From NCBI GenBank assembly GCA_035647175.1, contig DASRNX010000137.1, forward strand, positions 1 through 32,262: 32,262 bases of DNA. Reading direction: 5' to 3'. Position 1 is the first letter of the stretch. Each line of letters begins with the position of its first letter. Made by a program: the position numbers and the translations under genes. Positions 22,968 to 32,107 of the stretch are shown piece by piece. The DNA comes from UBA3941 sp035647175 (lineage in GTDB: Bacteria > Bacillota > Clostridia > Caldicoprobacterales > UBA3941). Under the pieces are notes generated by a model, which worked only from the letters and a program-made list of their open reading frames with translations, was not told where the DNA came from and did no database searches.

Positions 22968-24227
22968 ATGGGCAATGGATACAATCCCTATAGGGAGATG
23001 CTGGAGGTTTTGGATCGGGCCGCTGAAAAGTTGGGGCTCGAGGAGCGGGACTATATTCAACTAAAATATCCTGAAAGAGAATTGAAGGTCTCTATTCCTG
23101 TGGAAATGGATGACGGTTCCATAGAGGTGTTTGAAGGTTATAGGGTACAACATTCCGGGGTTAGAGGTCCCTATAAGGGGGGCATACGCTATCACCAGAA
23201 CGTCGATATGGATGAGGTAAAGGCCTTGGCTGCCTGGATGAGCTTTAAGTGTGCCGTGGCGGATATTCCATATGGGGGCGGAAAAGGTGGGGTCACGGTC
23301 GATGCCACCAAACTCTCAAAGAGGGAACTTGAGAGGCTCACCAGAAAATATGCTACGCTGCTCTATCCTGTGGTAGGACCTGAAATCGATATTCCTGCCC
23401 CCGACGTGAACACCAACGCGGAGGTAATGGGGTGGTTTATGGATACATACAGTACTCTAAGGGGCCACCTGTCACCCGGGGTGGTAACGGGTAAGCCCGT
23501 TCCTATCGGCGGATCGCTGGGCAGAGGAGAGGCAACGGGGCGTGGAGTTATGCTTATGGTCAGGGAGATCTCTAAAAAGCTGCACCTGCCTTTAGAAGGG
23601 GCCAGGGTTGCAGTACAGGGTGCGGGCAACGTAGGTGGAACCGCTGCCAGACTTCTTCACAGGGAAGGTTGTAAGGTGGTTGCATTAAGCGACGTATCAG
23701 GCGGAATACTTTCAGAGGACGGCCTTGATATGGATGAGATAATGGATTTTCTGACCGCTCAGCGCGGCCGATTGCTCAAGGATTATGATGCGCCAAATTT
23801 GGTTAGAATCTCAAACGAGGATCTTTTGCTTCAGGATGTGGACATCCTAATTCCCGCAGCCCTAGAAAACCAGATTACAGAGGAGATTGCGCCCCATATA
23901 AAGGCAAGGATCGTAGTTGAGGGGGCCAACGGGCCGACTACAGTAGGGGGGGACAGGATACTCGAAGAAAAAGGCATAGTGGTTGTACCGGATATTCTCG
24001 CCAATTCCGGAGGGGTGACCGTATCCTACTTTGAATGGGTACAGAACCTCCAATCCTTCAGGTGGGAGGAGGAGGAGATCAGAGAGAGATTGAAAAACAT
24101 CATGATCAAGGCTTTTAATGAGGTCTGGGATACGGCCGTAGAGGCGGAAACAACCCTGAGAATGGGTGCTTATATGCTGGCGGTGGATAGGATAGTTACT
24201 GCCAGCAAGATGAGGGGATTATCCTAG
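22968..24227 (+). CDS. glutamate dehydrogenase (Glu/Leu/Phe/Val dehydrogenase family)
   Basis: ATG at 22968 follows GGAGGAAATAAT; an in-frame ATG at 22905 would add 21 residues unlike the family N-terminus. The 419-residue product matches hexameric RocG/GudB-type enzymes. It has PYGGGKGGV (101-109, catalytic Lys106), the substrate-pocket segment GPEIDIPAPDVNTN and the nucleotide-binding GAGNVGG (218-224). It interconverts glutamate and 2-oxoglutarate plus ammonia. Cofactor preference cannot be read safely. It stands alone behind a perfect promoter, which suggests high expression, as expected for an amino-acid fermenter or for ammonia assimilation. Confidence 0.93.
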   Translation: MGNGYNPYREMLEVLDRAAEKLGLEERDYIQLKYPERELKVSIPVEMDDGSIEVFEGYRVQHSGVRGPYKGGIRYHQNVDMDEVKALAAWMSFKCAVADIPYGGGKGGVTVDATKLSKRELERLTRKYATLLYPVVGPEIDIPAPDVNTNAEVMGWFMDTYSTLRGHLSPGVVTGKPVPIGGSLGRGEATGRGVMLMVREISKKLHLPLEGARVAVQGAGNVGGTAARLLHREGCKVVALSDVSGGILSEDGLDMDEIMDFLTAQRGRLLKDYDAPNLVRISNEDLLLQDVDILIPAALENQITEEIAPHIKARIVVEGANGPTTVGGDRILEEKGIVVVPDILANSGGVTVSYFEWVQNLQSFRWEEEEIRERLKNIMIKAFNEVWDTAVEAETTLRMGAYMLAVDRIVTASKMRGLS

Positions 24228-24252
24228 GACCGCTTAATTAAATAACGTAAGC

Positions 24253-24300
24253 AAAAAATATGAAAGTGGGACACCATTGTTTGGCGTCCCACTTTCATAT
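24253..24300 (-). terminator. strong terminator for the sortase transcript, shared hairpin with gdh
   Basis: ATATGAAAGTGGGAC (24258-24272) pairs perfectly with GTCCCACTTTCATAT (24286-24300) and CCA/TGG extends it. The A run at 24253-24258 reads as Ts after the hairpin on the minus strand, so it ends minus transcripts best; gdh transcripts meet the same hairpin without a T run. Confidence 0.8.
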
Positions 24301-24479
24301 GACTAAAACATCGGAAGCAATTGCATTGGCAATTGCAACACACAGGTTTCAACGAGACGAGTGATTTGTACCCACCGCATGTTTACTTTACTAATGGGAA
24401 CTCACCGCTTATAGAAACGGGTGACATCTTGCCGACTCGTTATGATTGCATATCGGGCTAATGGAGTGGGTAAACCCGT

Positions 24480-25244
24480 TTATTCCCTTGTCCGGGCATG
24501 GACAACGAACCGGGCGTCCTTTTCCTCGTAGGTACAGGTGGCCAGGGTTAGCATCCCGTTATTGTCCGCGAAGTCAATGTCAGATGGGTGGAGGGATCTC
24601 TTTTTTGCTCCGGAAAAATATTTTTCGTACCCTTTTTTATCGCCAAAGGCAAGGATGAGGTCCACATTATCAGCTCTGGATATGTACGCTGAGAATATTT
24701 CATATTCCACGGTTTTTCCGCCCATATCCAAAAATATGCTGCCGTTGTCTTCATAAAAACTTCTCTTTTTGTACTTCATGAGATCCTTAAACATGGTTCC
24801 GTCCCTCATATGATGGCCGTAAATAACCAAATTTTCATCAACTGGGGGATCGTTTCTATAATCCATGAAGATGGCGCCGTGTCTGTCGATATTTCCTAAA
24901 AGGTCATGGTTCAGATAGTAGCTATTATCCCTTCCTTTGACTATGGGATAATCGATCTTAGTACCCGGAATGGTTATCCAGCCTATTATATCCGGGTTTA
25001 TATCCTTTAATCTGTTAATTCTTGACCTTCCGCCCGCATCTTTTTCATGATCCTTTACATCGTTGGTATCAGCCGAATTTTTATCTTCCCCATCTTCTCC
25101 GCTGTCGGCTAAACCCTCATAGTATATCCCCGAGATGTCCCTATATAGGTTTCCCGTATCCCTAGCGCTTATGAGGTACTCACCGATTTGGTACATAGAA
25201 AAGAGCAATACGGCTATAGAGACGATTAGAATAAACCTTCTCAT
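24480..25244 (-). CDS. class B sortase
   Basis: A 254-residue membrane-anchored transpeptidase. An N-terminal membrane segment (3-20) is followed by an acidic spacer and the sortase barrel with IGWITIPGTKIDYPIV, the catalytic histidine in YGHHMRDGTMF (His144 region), Cys237 in LTLATCTYE and the active-site Arg246 in RFVVHA. The layout is that of SrtB rather than SrtA. Sortases link proteins bearing a C-terminal sorting signal to peptidoglycan. No substrate with such a signal is seen in the window. GGAGGT precedes the ATG. The gene lies 63 bases behind the acyl-CoA synthetase gene on the same strand. Confidence 0.9.
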   Translation of the reverse strand: MRRFILIVSIAVLLFSMYQIGEYLISARDTGNLYRDISGIYYEGLADSGEDGEDKNSADTNDVKDHEKDAGGRSRINRLKDINPDIIGWITIPGTKIDYPIVKGRDNSYYLNHDLLGNIDRHGAIFMDYRNDPPVDENLVIYGHHMRDGTMFKDLMKYKKRSFYEDNGSIFLDMGGKTVEYEIFSAYISRADNVDLILAFGDKKGYEKYFSGAKKRSLHPSDIDFADNNGMLTLATCTYEEKDARFVVHARTRE

Positions 25245-25306
25245 GGAAAAACCTCCAACCAGAATGAAGAGTGATATCTCGGTACGATGCGGTCTTAGCT
25301 AAGGCC

Positions 25307-25315
25307 ATTATACCA
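25307..25315 (-). promoter_or_regulatory. extended -10 element before the sortase gene
   Basis: On the minus strand TGGTATAAT overlaps the stop of the acyl-CoA synthetase gene; no clear -35. A palindrome (CTTAGCTAAG core, 25291-25306) lies just downstream of it. It may allow sortase expression apart from the upstream gene. Confidence 0.35.
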
Positions 25316-26882
25316 ATACGCCTGAGGGTTTACCACACCATTTTTCCCTTAAAACGGGCTTTTCTATCTTACCGGTGGGGTTTCTGGGTACCTTATCGAA
25401 GATTACCTTGCGGGGCCTCTTGTATCTGGGCAGGGACCTACAAAAATCCAAAATGGCTGCCTCCCCCAACCGGCGTCCGGATTTGGGCTCTATGATGGCG
25501 ACGGGTATTTCTCCAAGCCTTTCATCCGCCATGCCTATGACAGCGGCATCCTTTATATCATGGTGTTCTTGGAGAAAATCTTCAATCTCCACGGGAAAGA
25601 TGTTCTCTCCCCCGGAAATAATGATATCCTTCTTCCTGTCCACCAGATAGATAAAACCTTCGGAATCCTGGCGGGCCATATCTCCCGTATGAAGCCAACC
25701 GTCCCTTAAGACCTTGTCAGTCTCCGCCTCGTTGTTAAAATAGCCCTTCATGACCCCCGGGCCTTTGACAAGGAGTTCGCCTGTTTGACCGTAGGACAAG
25801 GCATTGCCGCTCTTATCCACGATTTTGGCTTGCCAATTAAAGCCCGGTCTTCCTATGGCCCCTACCTTATGGATGTTTTCAATGCCCAGGTGGACACAGC
25901 CGGGCCCTGTCGATTCGCTAAGACCATAATTGGTATCATAGGATTGATTGGGGAAGTGTCTTCTCCACCGCTTGATGAGGCTTGGGGGTACCGGCTGGGC
26001 CCCTATATGCATAAGCCGCCATTGATCCAATTTAAAGTCGTCTAGGTCCACTTGGTTGGATTCGATAGCCTCCAGGATATCCTGCGCCCAAGGTACCAGC
26101 AACCACACTATGGTGGCCTGTTCCTCGCTGATGGCATCCAATATATACTCGGGTTTTACACCTTTTAAAATAACTGCCTTGGAGCCCACCATTAGACTGC
26201 CGAACCAATGCATCTTCGCACCCGTATGGTAGAGGGGCGGAATGCAGAGGAAGTTGTCCTCATGGGTCTGGAGATGGTGATGGTTCTCCGTTATACAGGC
26301 TGAAACCAGATTGGAATGGGTGAGCACTATGGGCTTTGGTGTACCGGTGGTCCCGGAAGTAAAATAGAGGGCCGCTTCCTGATCGTCAGAAATATCAATA
26401 CCGGGAGCGTCTGTGGGAACATCCCTAATAATATCAAAAAAATTGGCTATGCCATCCATACCGGATGGCTGTCCATCGCCGACATAAAAAGCGTGTTCCA
26501 GGCACTTGGCTTTGCCGGCTATGCCTCTAATCCGATCCTCGAATTCCGGGCCGAAGATGAGTATCTTTGCCCCGGCGGTTTCCAGGCATTTTTTTATCTC
26601 GGGGCCCGTAAACCGAAAATTTAGGGGTATTGCCAATGCGCCGGTTTTTAGAATACCAAAATAGATGGGGAGCCATTCCAGACAATTCATCATTAGGATG
26701 GCTACCTTGTCACTTTTTTCTATGCCATGGGATATTAAAGCGTTGGCTAATCGGTTGGACATGTTGTCAAATTCTGACCAGGTAATTTCCCGGCGGAGCC
26801 CCAGGGCCGGATCCCTTTCAATAAGGCTGGTTTTATTGGGATATATCTGTGCATTCATGGATAGCATTTCCGTGATAGGCAT
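25308..26882 (-). CDS. AMP-forming acyl-CoA synthetase / ligase
   Basis: ATG at 26882 has GGAGGT eight bases upstream; the TTG at 26885 is less well placed. The 524-residue protein belongs to the ANL superfamily. It shows the P-loop-like YFTSGTTGTPKP (173-184), NYGLSESTGPG, the hinge region DGWLHTGDMARQDSEGFIYLVDRKKDIIISGGENIFPVEIE, and PTGK (502-505) with the catalytic lysine. These enzymes activate a carboxylic acid to an acyl-adenylate and then an acyl-CoA. The chain length or aromatic nature of the acid is not clear. Sortase follows in the same direction, probably by chance. Confidence 0.88.
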   Translation of the reverse strand: MPITEMLSMNAQIYPNKTSLIERDPALGLRREITWSEFDNMSNRLANALISHGIEKSDKVAILMMNCLEWLPIYFGILKTGALAIPLNFRFTGPEIKKCLETAGAKILIFGPEFEDRIRGIAGKAKCLEHAFYVGDGQPSGMDGIANFFDIIRDVPTDAPGIDISDDQEAALYFTSGTTGTPKPIVLTHSNLVSACITENHHHLQTHEDNFLCIPPLYHTGAKMHWFGSLMVGSKAVILKGVKPEYILDAISEEQATIVWLLVPWAQDILEAIESNQVDLDDFKLDQWRLMHIGAQPVPPSLIKRWRRHFPNQSYDTNYGLSESTGPGCVHLGIENIHKVGAIGRPGFNWQAKIVDKSGNALSYGQTGELLVKGPGVMKGYFNNEAETDKVLRDGWLHTGDMARQDSEGFIYLVDRKKDIIISGGENIFPVEIEDFLQEHHDIKDAAVIGMADERLGEIPVAIIEPKSGRRLGEAAILDFCRSLPRYKRPRKVIFDKVPRNPTGKIEKPVLREKWCGKPSGVLV

Positions 26883-27513
26883 CAAAAGAAACCTCCGTTC
26901 TACCGTTCTACTATTGTGGATGAATTAAGCAATCTACTGTACTGTCTGTACTACCCTATTGTTTTGATGTATAATTGCACTTGTCCGGAAGATGGGACTT
27001 AGTGAAAATTATATCAACGATATATAGATATATTGTATGGAGAATCCGGGCACCTGTCAAGGGCGTATTCTCAATAAGGGTGCATAATATAAATTTGAAG
27101 AATAATATTCCAATCACTTAAGTTCCAAGGCTAAGAACCTGTAAATTTGCTCCGGGGCCTTCTCAAACTCGCTACGCTCAAACAGTGATTCGGCCTATCC
27201 TCCGCTTTATTAACAGGTTCTAAGCCCCTTCACAATGTGATCTCCATATAATTCTTCAAATAAAAAAACACGCCCTCTCAACAATATATTGTATATGATG
27301 CTAATTATAGCTCTTTTTGGATATTTATCGTTTAACAATCCTAATGGGAAAGGGCATCAATTTCAAATGGGGTAAACTATTCGATTAGGATCAGCATGGT
27401 CGTTATAGGGAGAATGCATTTTTGCAGAATGTGTGTAAAAGGGAATGCTCTATCGTATAAAGGACAATGGAACGTCAGTTGGAGGCACATGAAATTGATA
27501 GGAGGTAATGATT
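26883..27513. other. 631-base divergent intergenic region with repeat copy B
   Basis: No coding frame. Contains a tandem CCGTTCTA (26895-26910), a TATAAT without -35 at 26970-26975, a GAGAAT/ATTCTC inverted repeat near 27040-27072, repeat copy B (27092-27268), and an 8-bp inverted repeat ATCCTAAT/ATTAGGAT (27338-27345, 27384-27391) in the likely leader of the phosphorylase gene. A poor promoter TTGGAT-N17-CCTAAT lies at 27317-27345. Confidence 0.45.
27092..27268. repeat. palindromic repeat element, copy B (long form)
   Basis: Outer arms ATTTGAAGAAT (27093-27103) and ATTCTTCAAAT (27251-27261) are perfectly complementary. AATCAC (27112-27117) faces GTGATC (27237-27242), pairing over five bases. 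An inner stem AGAACCTGT (27134-27142) pairs with ACAGGTTCT (27213-27221). The left 70 bases match copy A with about 9 differences. The centre carries about 60 extra bases, including CTCGCTACGCTCAAACA. Confidence 0.75.
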
Positions 27514-28260
27514 TTGGAAAGACAGTTTCATATTGATTTAGATGATGGTCACGGTGCCGAGTATGCTATACTGCCGGGCGATCCCGAAAGGGTGGAGGAG
27601 ATAGCAGGATACCTTAAAAACCCCGAATTTCTCGCCTCTAAAAGGGAATACACCAGCTGGATCGGCGAGCTGGGCGGCGAAAAGGTCATAGTAACCTCCA
27701 CCGGTATTGGGGGCCCCTCCGCTTCAATCGCCATCGAGGAGCTATACAGAACAGGGGTCAGAACCTTCATAAGGGTGGGAACCTGCGGGGGAATGCAACT
27801 TGATGTAGTGGGCGGCGATGTTGTCATTGCGACGGGCTCTATCAGAAACGAGGGAACCACCAGGGAGTATATGCCCATTGAGTTTCCCGCAGTCGCGGAC
27901 TTTCATGTGGTACAGGCGTTGGTACAGGCTGCAGAAAGGCTGGGATACTCCTATCACACCGGGGTGGTACAATCCAAGGATTCCTTCTACGGGCAGCATA
28001 GCCCCGAGAGGATGCCGGCCGGGTATGAATTGTTAAACAAGTGGGATGCATGGATTAGGGCCGGGGCCCTAGCGTCGGAGATGGAAAGTGCGGCTCTGTT
28101 TTGTGTATCCTCCTATCTTAGGGCCCGAGCGGGCTGCGTCTTAAACGTTATATGGAATCAGGAGCGGGGGAAGGCGGGCATGGATAATCCCCGGCATCAC
28201 GATAATACCAGGGCAATAATCACCGCCGTCGAGGCCATAAAGATCCTGATCGAAAGGTAG
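27514..28260 (+). CDS. udp: uridine phosphorylase
   Basis: The start is best placed at TTG 27514, seven bases after AGGAGGT; the ATG at 27508 is only about two bases from it. Product 248 residues of the nucleoside phosphorylase I family. The phosphate site appears as GDPERV near the start and TFIRVGTCGG, and STGIGGPSASIAIEEL is typical. The Udp-like stretch QSKDSFYGQ is followed by the ribose-binding EMESAALF. The enzyme splits uridine with phosphate into uracil and ribose-1-phosphate. Udp is favoured over purine phosphorylase because of the DSFYGQ-EMES spacing; another pyrimidine or purine preference is possible. Confidence 0.86.
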   Translation: MERQFHIDLDDGHGAEYAILPGDPERVEEIAGYLKNPEFLASKREYTSWIGELGGEKVIVTSTGIGGPSASIAIEELYRTGVRTFIRVGTCGGMQLDVVGGDVVIATGSIRNEGTTREYMPIEFPAVADFHVVQALVQAAERLGYSYHTGVVQSKDSFYGQHSPERMPAGYELLNKWDAWIRAGALASEMESAALFCVSSYLRARAGCVLNVIWNQERGKAGMDNPRHHDNTRAIITAVEAIKILIER

Positions 28261-28331
28261 GGGCCGGCTCTCTTGCTTAGGGAGAAAAACGGAAGCACGG
28301 GGGAGAAACAAAGGGGTTATTTTTTTCCCCA

Positions 28332-28379
28332 AAATAAAAGTGAAGCAAAGGGGATTATCCCTTTGCTTCACTTTTATTT
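28332..28379. terminator. 22-bp bidirectional terminator between udp and nifJ
   Basis: Bases 28332-28353 pair with 28358-28379 along 22 bp (one G-U pair) around a 4-base loop. Both 3' arms are T-rich (CTTTTATT on plus, CTTTTATTTT on minus), so it can end both convergent transcripts. Confidence 0.88.
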
Positions 28380-28397
28380 ACGTTCTCTGTGAGACTA

Positions 28398-31300
28398 TTA
28401 TACTATAGGGCTTTCAGACATAGCCTTGTAGATATTGTATCTGTCCTTGGCATCGTTTTCGGCTACCTGGAAGAATTCCTTTGCAACCTCCGGGAAGGTC
28501 TTGGCCAAGGTGGTATAGCGCACCTCGGTATTCAAGAAATCCTGGAAGGATTCTGTGGGCTCCTTAGAATCTAAGATGAAGGGGTTTTTGCCTTCTTCCT
28601 TTAGGAGCGGGTTGTAGCGATATAGGTGCCAGTAGCCGGATTGTACAGCCAGCTTCGTTCTGCTGGAGCTGTTAACCATGCCGCCCCTCATTCCATGTGC
28701 GATACACGGTGAGTAGGCAATGATCAACGATGGTCCGGGATAGGCTTCAGCCTCTCTCAGAACCCTTACGGTGTGGTTCATATCAGCGCCGAGACCGATC
28801 TGGGCGACGTATACATAGCCGTAAGTCATGGCAATGCGGCCCAAATCCTTCTTGCGAATACGTTTTCCGGCTGCGGCAAACTTGGCCACAGCGGCTGTGG
28901 GCGTAGCCTTTGAGGCCTGGCCCCCGGTGTTAGAATAGACCTCGGTATCAAAGACGAATACGTTTACATCATCGCCGGATGCCAATACATGGTCCAATCC
29001 GCCAAAGCCGATATCGTAGGCCCAACCGTCACCGCCGAAAATCCACTGGGATTTTTTAATCAGGTATTGTTTTAGATCAAGAATACCCTTAACAACGGCG
29101 TTGTCATTGTGTTTATTCAATAAGGGAAGCAATTCCTTCGTAGCTGCTTGGGATTCTTCCCCAAGATCCTTGTTCTCCAGCCATTTGTTTAAAGCCTGTG
29201 TAAGATCCGGATCGATGTTTGCATCGATGGCTTCATCAACCAGACCGGCGAGTCTATCGCGGTTTTGCTGTACCCCAAGGTGCATGCCGAAACCATATTC
29301 CGCATTATCTTCAAACAGAGAGTTGGCCCATGCGGGTCCACAGCCCTCTTTATTTACCGTATATGGGCTAGCGGGATAGGAACCGCCCCAGATGGAGCTG
29401 CATCCCGTAGCATTGGCTATGATCATTCTATCCCCAAAGAGCTGAGTCAACAGCTTGGCATATGGAGTCTCACCACAGCCGGCACATGCCCCCGAGAACT
29501 CGAATAAGGGTTCTTGGAATTGGCTACCCTTTAAGGTGAATTTATTCATAAGGTCCTTCTTGGGGGAAACCTCATTGATGGCATACTCCCAGAGGGGTTT
29601 TTGTTTTTCTATCTGGGTATCTAGGGGTTTCATAACAAGAGCTTTTTTCCTGGATGGGCAAACGTCAGCGCAGACCCCGCATCCGGTACAATCCAAGGTG
29701 CTTACCTGGATCCTGTATCCCATTCCCTTAGCTGTTCTGCCGATGGCAGGCTTGGTCTCAAAATCCTCAGGTGCGTTGGCCATTTCATCTTCGTCCAATA
29801 CGAAGGGTCTGATGGCTGCATGGGGACATACCAGGGAACATTGGTTACACTGGATACAATTGGCAATCTGCCATTGGGGAACCTGGGCTGCAATACCTCT
29901 CTTCTCATAAGCCGCAGTTCCGGCGGGCATGGTGCCGTCTTCAAGTCCTACAAAGGTGCTGACGGGAAGATCGTCGCCTTCTTGCCTTGCTATGGGCTCT
30001 AGGATATTCTTAATAAAAGCGGGCTTGTTATCGTCATCAGAGACAACCTTGCCATCCTTCACATCGGCCCAGCTTGCGGGTACCTCCACCTTAACTAAAG
30101 CGGCCAAGGCTTGGTCCACACCATCAAAGTTCATCTTGACTATATGTTCGCCCCTATGGCCGTAGCTATTTTGGATAGCCTCTTTGAGGTAACCTATGGC
30201 TTCGTCCACGGGAATGATGTTAGCCAGTTTAAAGAATGCGGTCTGCATTATCATGTTGATTCTGCCGCCCAGGCCAACGCCCTCAGCGATATGAAGGGCA
30301 TCGATTATATAAAAATCTATATTGTTCTTTGCCAAATATCGCTTAATGGAAGCCGGCAACTTCTCGTCCAACTCCTCGGGGCTCCAGGTGCAGTTGAGTA
30401 GGAAAGTGCCGTTTTCGGCAAGTCCCTTAATTACATCCAATTGGTCTACATATGCCTCGTTATGGCAGGCGATGAAATCGGCTTCATCTATTAAATAGGT
30501 GGATTTTATGGGTTGCTCCCCAAAGCGGAGATGGGAGACCGTAACTCCACCGGATTTTTTAGAATCGTAGGAGAAATACGCCTGGGCATATAGATCAGTA
30601 TTGTCACCGATAATCTTGATAGCATTTTGATTGGCACCAACGGTACCGTCAGAGCCCAGACCCCAGAATTTGCAGCGGACCGTCCCCTTAGGTGAGGTGT
30701 TCACATACTCAGAGGGGATTAAGGATGTGTTGGTCACATCGTCTATGATCCCTAAAGTAAAGCCGTCCTTGGCATCTGCCTCTTTGAGGTCGTCAAACAC
30801 AGCCTTGATATGGGTAGGTGTGGTGTCCTTTGAACCCAAGCCATATCTGCCGCCTGTAATGGTCGGGGCATTTTCCCTTCCATATAGGATAGCTTTGATA
30901 TCCTGATACAGGGGTTCTCCCACAGCGCCCGGCTCTTTGGTGCGATCCAGGACTGCAATCTTCTTAACGGTGGACGGTAAAACGTCCAGGAAGTATTTTT
31001 CAGAGAAAGGCCTGTATAGATGAACCTTAATGAGCCCTACTTTTTCTCCCATGGCCAATAAGTAATCCACGGTTTCTTCTATTGTCTGTGTGACGGAGCC
31101 CATAGCCACTATAATGTGTTCGGCATCTGGTGCGCCGTAGTAGTTAAAGGGCTTATATTCACGACCGGTCAGTTCTGAGATCTTGATCATGTACTCATTT
31201 ACGATATCAGGTACCGCGTTGTAAAAGGGATTTGCGGCCTCTCTTGCCTGGAAGAAAACGTCAGGGTTTTGGGCCGTGCCCCTTGTGACGGGACTTTCCG

Positions 31301-31928
31301 GGCTAAGGGAATTTTTGCGGAATCTATCTATGGCTTCATAGTCCACCAATGAAGCTAAGTCGTCATATTCTAGTACTTCGATTTTTTGATACTCATGGGA
31401 AGTCCGGAAACCGTCAAAGAAATGTAGAAACGGGACCCTAGATTTAATAGCAGCCAGGTGCGCTATTCCGGCCAGGTCCATGACCTCTTGGACACTCCCG
31501 GATGCCAACTGCGCAAATCCGGTTTGGCGAGTAGCCATAACGTCCGAATGATCACCAAAAATTGAAAGCGCATGGGCTGCTATGGCGCGGGCGCTTACAT
31601 GCATAACCCCCGGCAATAGTTCCCCTGCCATCTTGTACATATTTGGAATCATAAGGAGCAACCCTTGAGATGCCGTAAAGGTGGTTGCCAACGATCCTGT
31701 TGCCAATGCACCGTGCATAGCGCCGGCAGCGCCTGCCTCAGATTGCAATTCGGACAACCTTACGGTTTGCCCAAATATATTTTTTCGACCATGTGCACTC
31801 CATTCATCGACTACTTCAGCCATATTAGACGATGGAGTAATGGGGTAGATAGCAGCTACATCTGTAAACGCATATGCGACATGCGAGGCAGCAGTATTGC
31901 CATCCATAGTCCTCATCTTTTTACCCAT
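28398..31928 (-). CDS. nifJ: pyruvate:ferredoxin (flavodoxin) oxidoreductase, single chain
   Basis: A 1176-residue one-polypeptide PFOR, normal length. It catalyses pyruvate + CoA to acetyl-CoA, CO2 and reduced ferredoxin, central in clostridial fermentation. The N-terminal domain has AAIYPITPSSNMAE (about 25-38). Two 4Fe-4S clusters are seen as CIQCNQCSLVCPHA (about 687-700) and CTGCGVCADVCPS (about 744-756). The TPP domain has CAGCGETPY (about 810), GDGWAYDIGFGG (about 964) and DTEVYSNTGGQASKATP. Nothing is missing. The ATG at 31928 follows AGGAGGG by eight bases. It is transcribed from its own promoter through a long leader, and ends at the shared terminator with udp. Confidence 0.97.
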   Translation of the reverse strand: MGKKMRTMDGNTAASHVAYAFTDVAAIYPITPSSNMAEVVDEWSAHGRKNIFGQTVRLSELQSEAGAAGAMHGALATGSLATTFTASQGLLLMIPNMYKMAGELLPGVMHVSARAIAAHALSIFGDHSDVMATRQTGFAQLASGSVQEVMDLAGIAHLAAIKSRVPFLHFFDGFRTSHEYQKIEVLEYDDLASLVDYEAIDRFRKNSLSPESPVTRGTAQNPDVFFQAREAANPFYNAVPDIVNEYMIKISELTGREYKPFNYYGAPDAEHIIVAMGSVTQTIEETVDYLLAMGEKVGLIKVHLYRPFSEKYFLDVLPSTVKKIAVLDRTKEPGAVGEPLYQDIKAILYGRENAPTITGGRYGLGSKDTTPTHIKAVFDDLKEADAKDGFTLGIIDDVTNTSLIPSEYVNTSPKGTVRCKFWGLGSDGTVGANQNAIKIIGDNTDLYAQAYFSYDSKKSGGVTVSHLRFGEQPIKSTYLIDEADFIACHNEAYVDQLDVIKGLAENGTFLLNCTWSPEELDEKLPASIKRYLAKNNIDFYIIDALHIAEGVGLGGRINMIMQTAFFKLANIIPVDEAIGYLKEAIQNSYGHRGEHIVKMNFDGVDQALAALVKVEVPASWADVKDGKVVSDDDNKPAFIKNILEPIARQEGDDLPVSTFVGLEDGTMPAGTAAYEKRGIAAQVPQWQIANCIQCNQCSLVCPHAAIRPFVLDEDEMANAPEDFETKPAIGRTAKGMGYRIQVSTLDCTGCGVCADVCPSRKKALVMKPLDTQIEKQKPLWEYAINEVSPKKDLMNKFTLKGSQFQEPLFEFSGACAGCGETPYAKLLTQLFGDRMIIANATGCSSIWGGSYPASPYTVNKEGCGPAWANSLFEDNAEYGFGMHLGVQQNRDRLAGLVDEAIDANIDPDLTQALNKWLENKDLGEESQAATKELLPLLNKHNDNAVVKGILDLKQYLIKKSQWIFGGDGWAYDIGFGGLDHVLASGDDVNVFVFDTEVYSNTGGQASKATPTAAVAKFAAAGKRIRKKDLGRIAMTYGYVYVAQIGLGADMNHTVRVLREAEAYPGPSLIIAYSPCIAHGMRGGMVNSSSRTKLAVQSGYWHLYRYNPLLKEEGKNPFILDSKEPTESFQDFLNTEVRYTTLAKTFPEVAKEFFQVAENDAKDRYNIYKAMSESPIV

Positions 31929-31959
31929 ATGAATGACCCTCCTATAATAAGTTAATTAG

Positions 31960-32029
31960 GAAGCTTCAAAAAAGACTTTGTTAAATGAGACGGGATATAA
32001 TGTTGATAATCCGAGTTTTTTGAAACTTC
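31960..32029 (-). promoter_or_regulatory. 14-bp inverted repeat in the nifJ leader
   Basis: GAAGCTTCAAAAAA (31960-31973) and TTTTTTGAAACTTC (32016-32029) pair along 14 positions with one non-Watson-Crick position and a 42-base loop. It ends about 17 bases before the ribosome binding site. Confidence 0.45.
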
Positions 32030-32078
32030 AACTGATCAGATATTTTTAGGTAAAACATTGTACATATTTTACATAACA

Positions 32079-32107
32079 ATTCTATTACGTATATAGGGAT
32101 TTGTAAA
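32079..32107 (-). promoter_or_regulatory. sigma-A promoter of nifJ
   Basis: On the minus strand TTTACA (32107-32102), 17-base spacer, TAGAAT (32084-32079); each box matches consensus in five of six positions. Leader about 145 bases. Confidence 0.65.
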
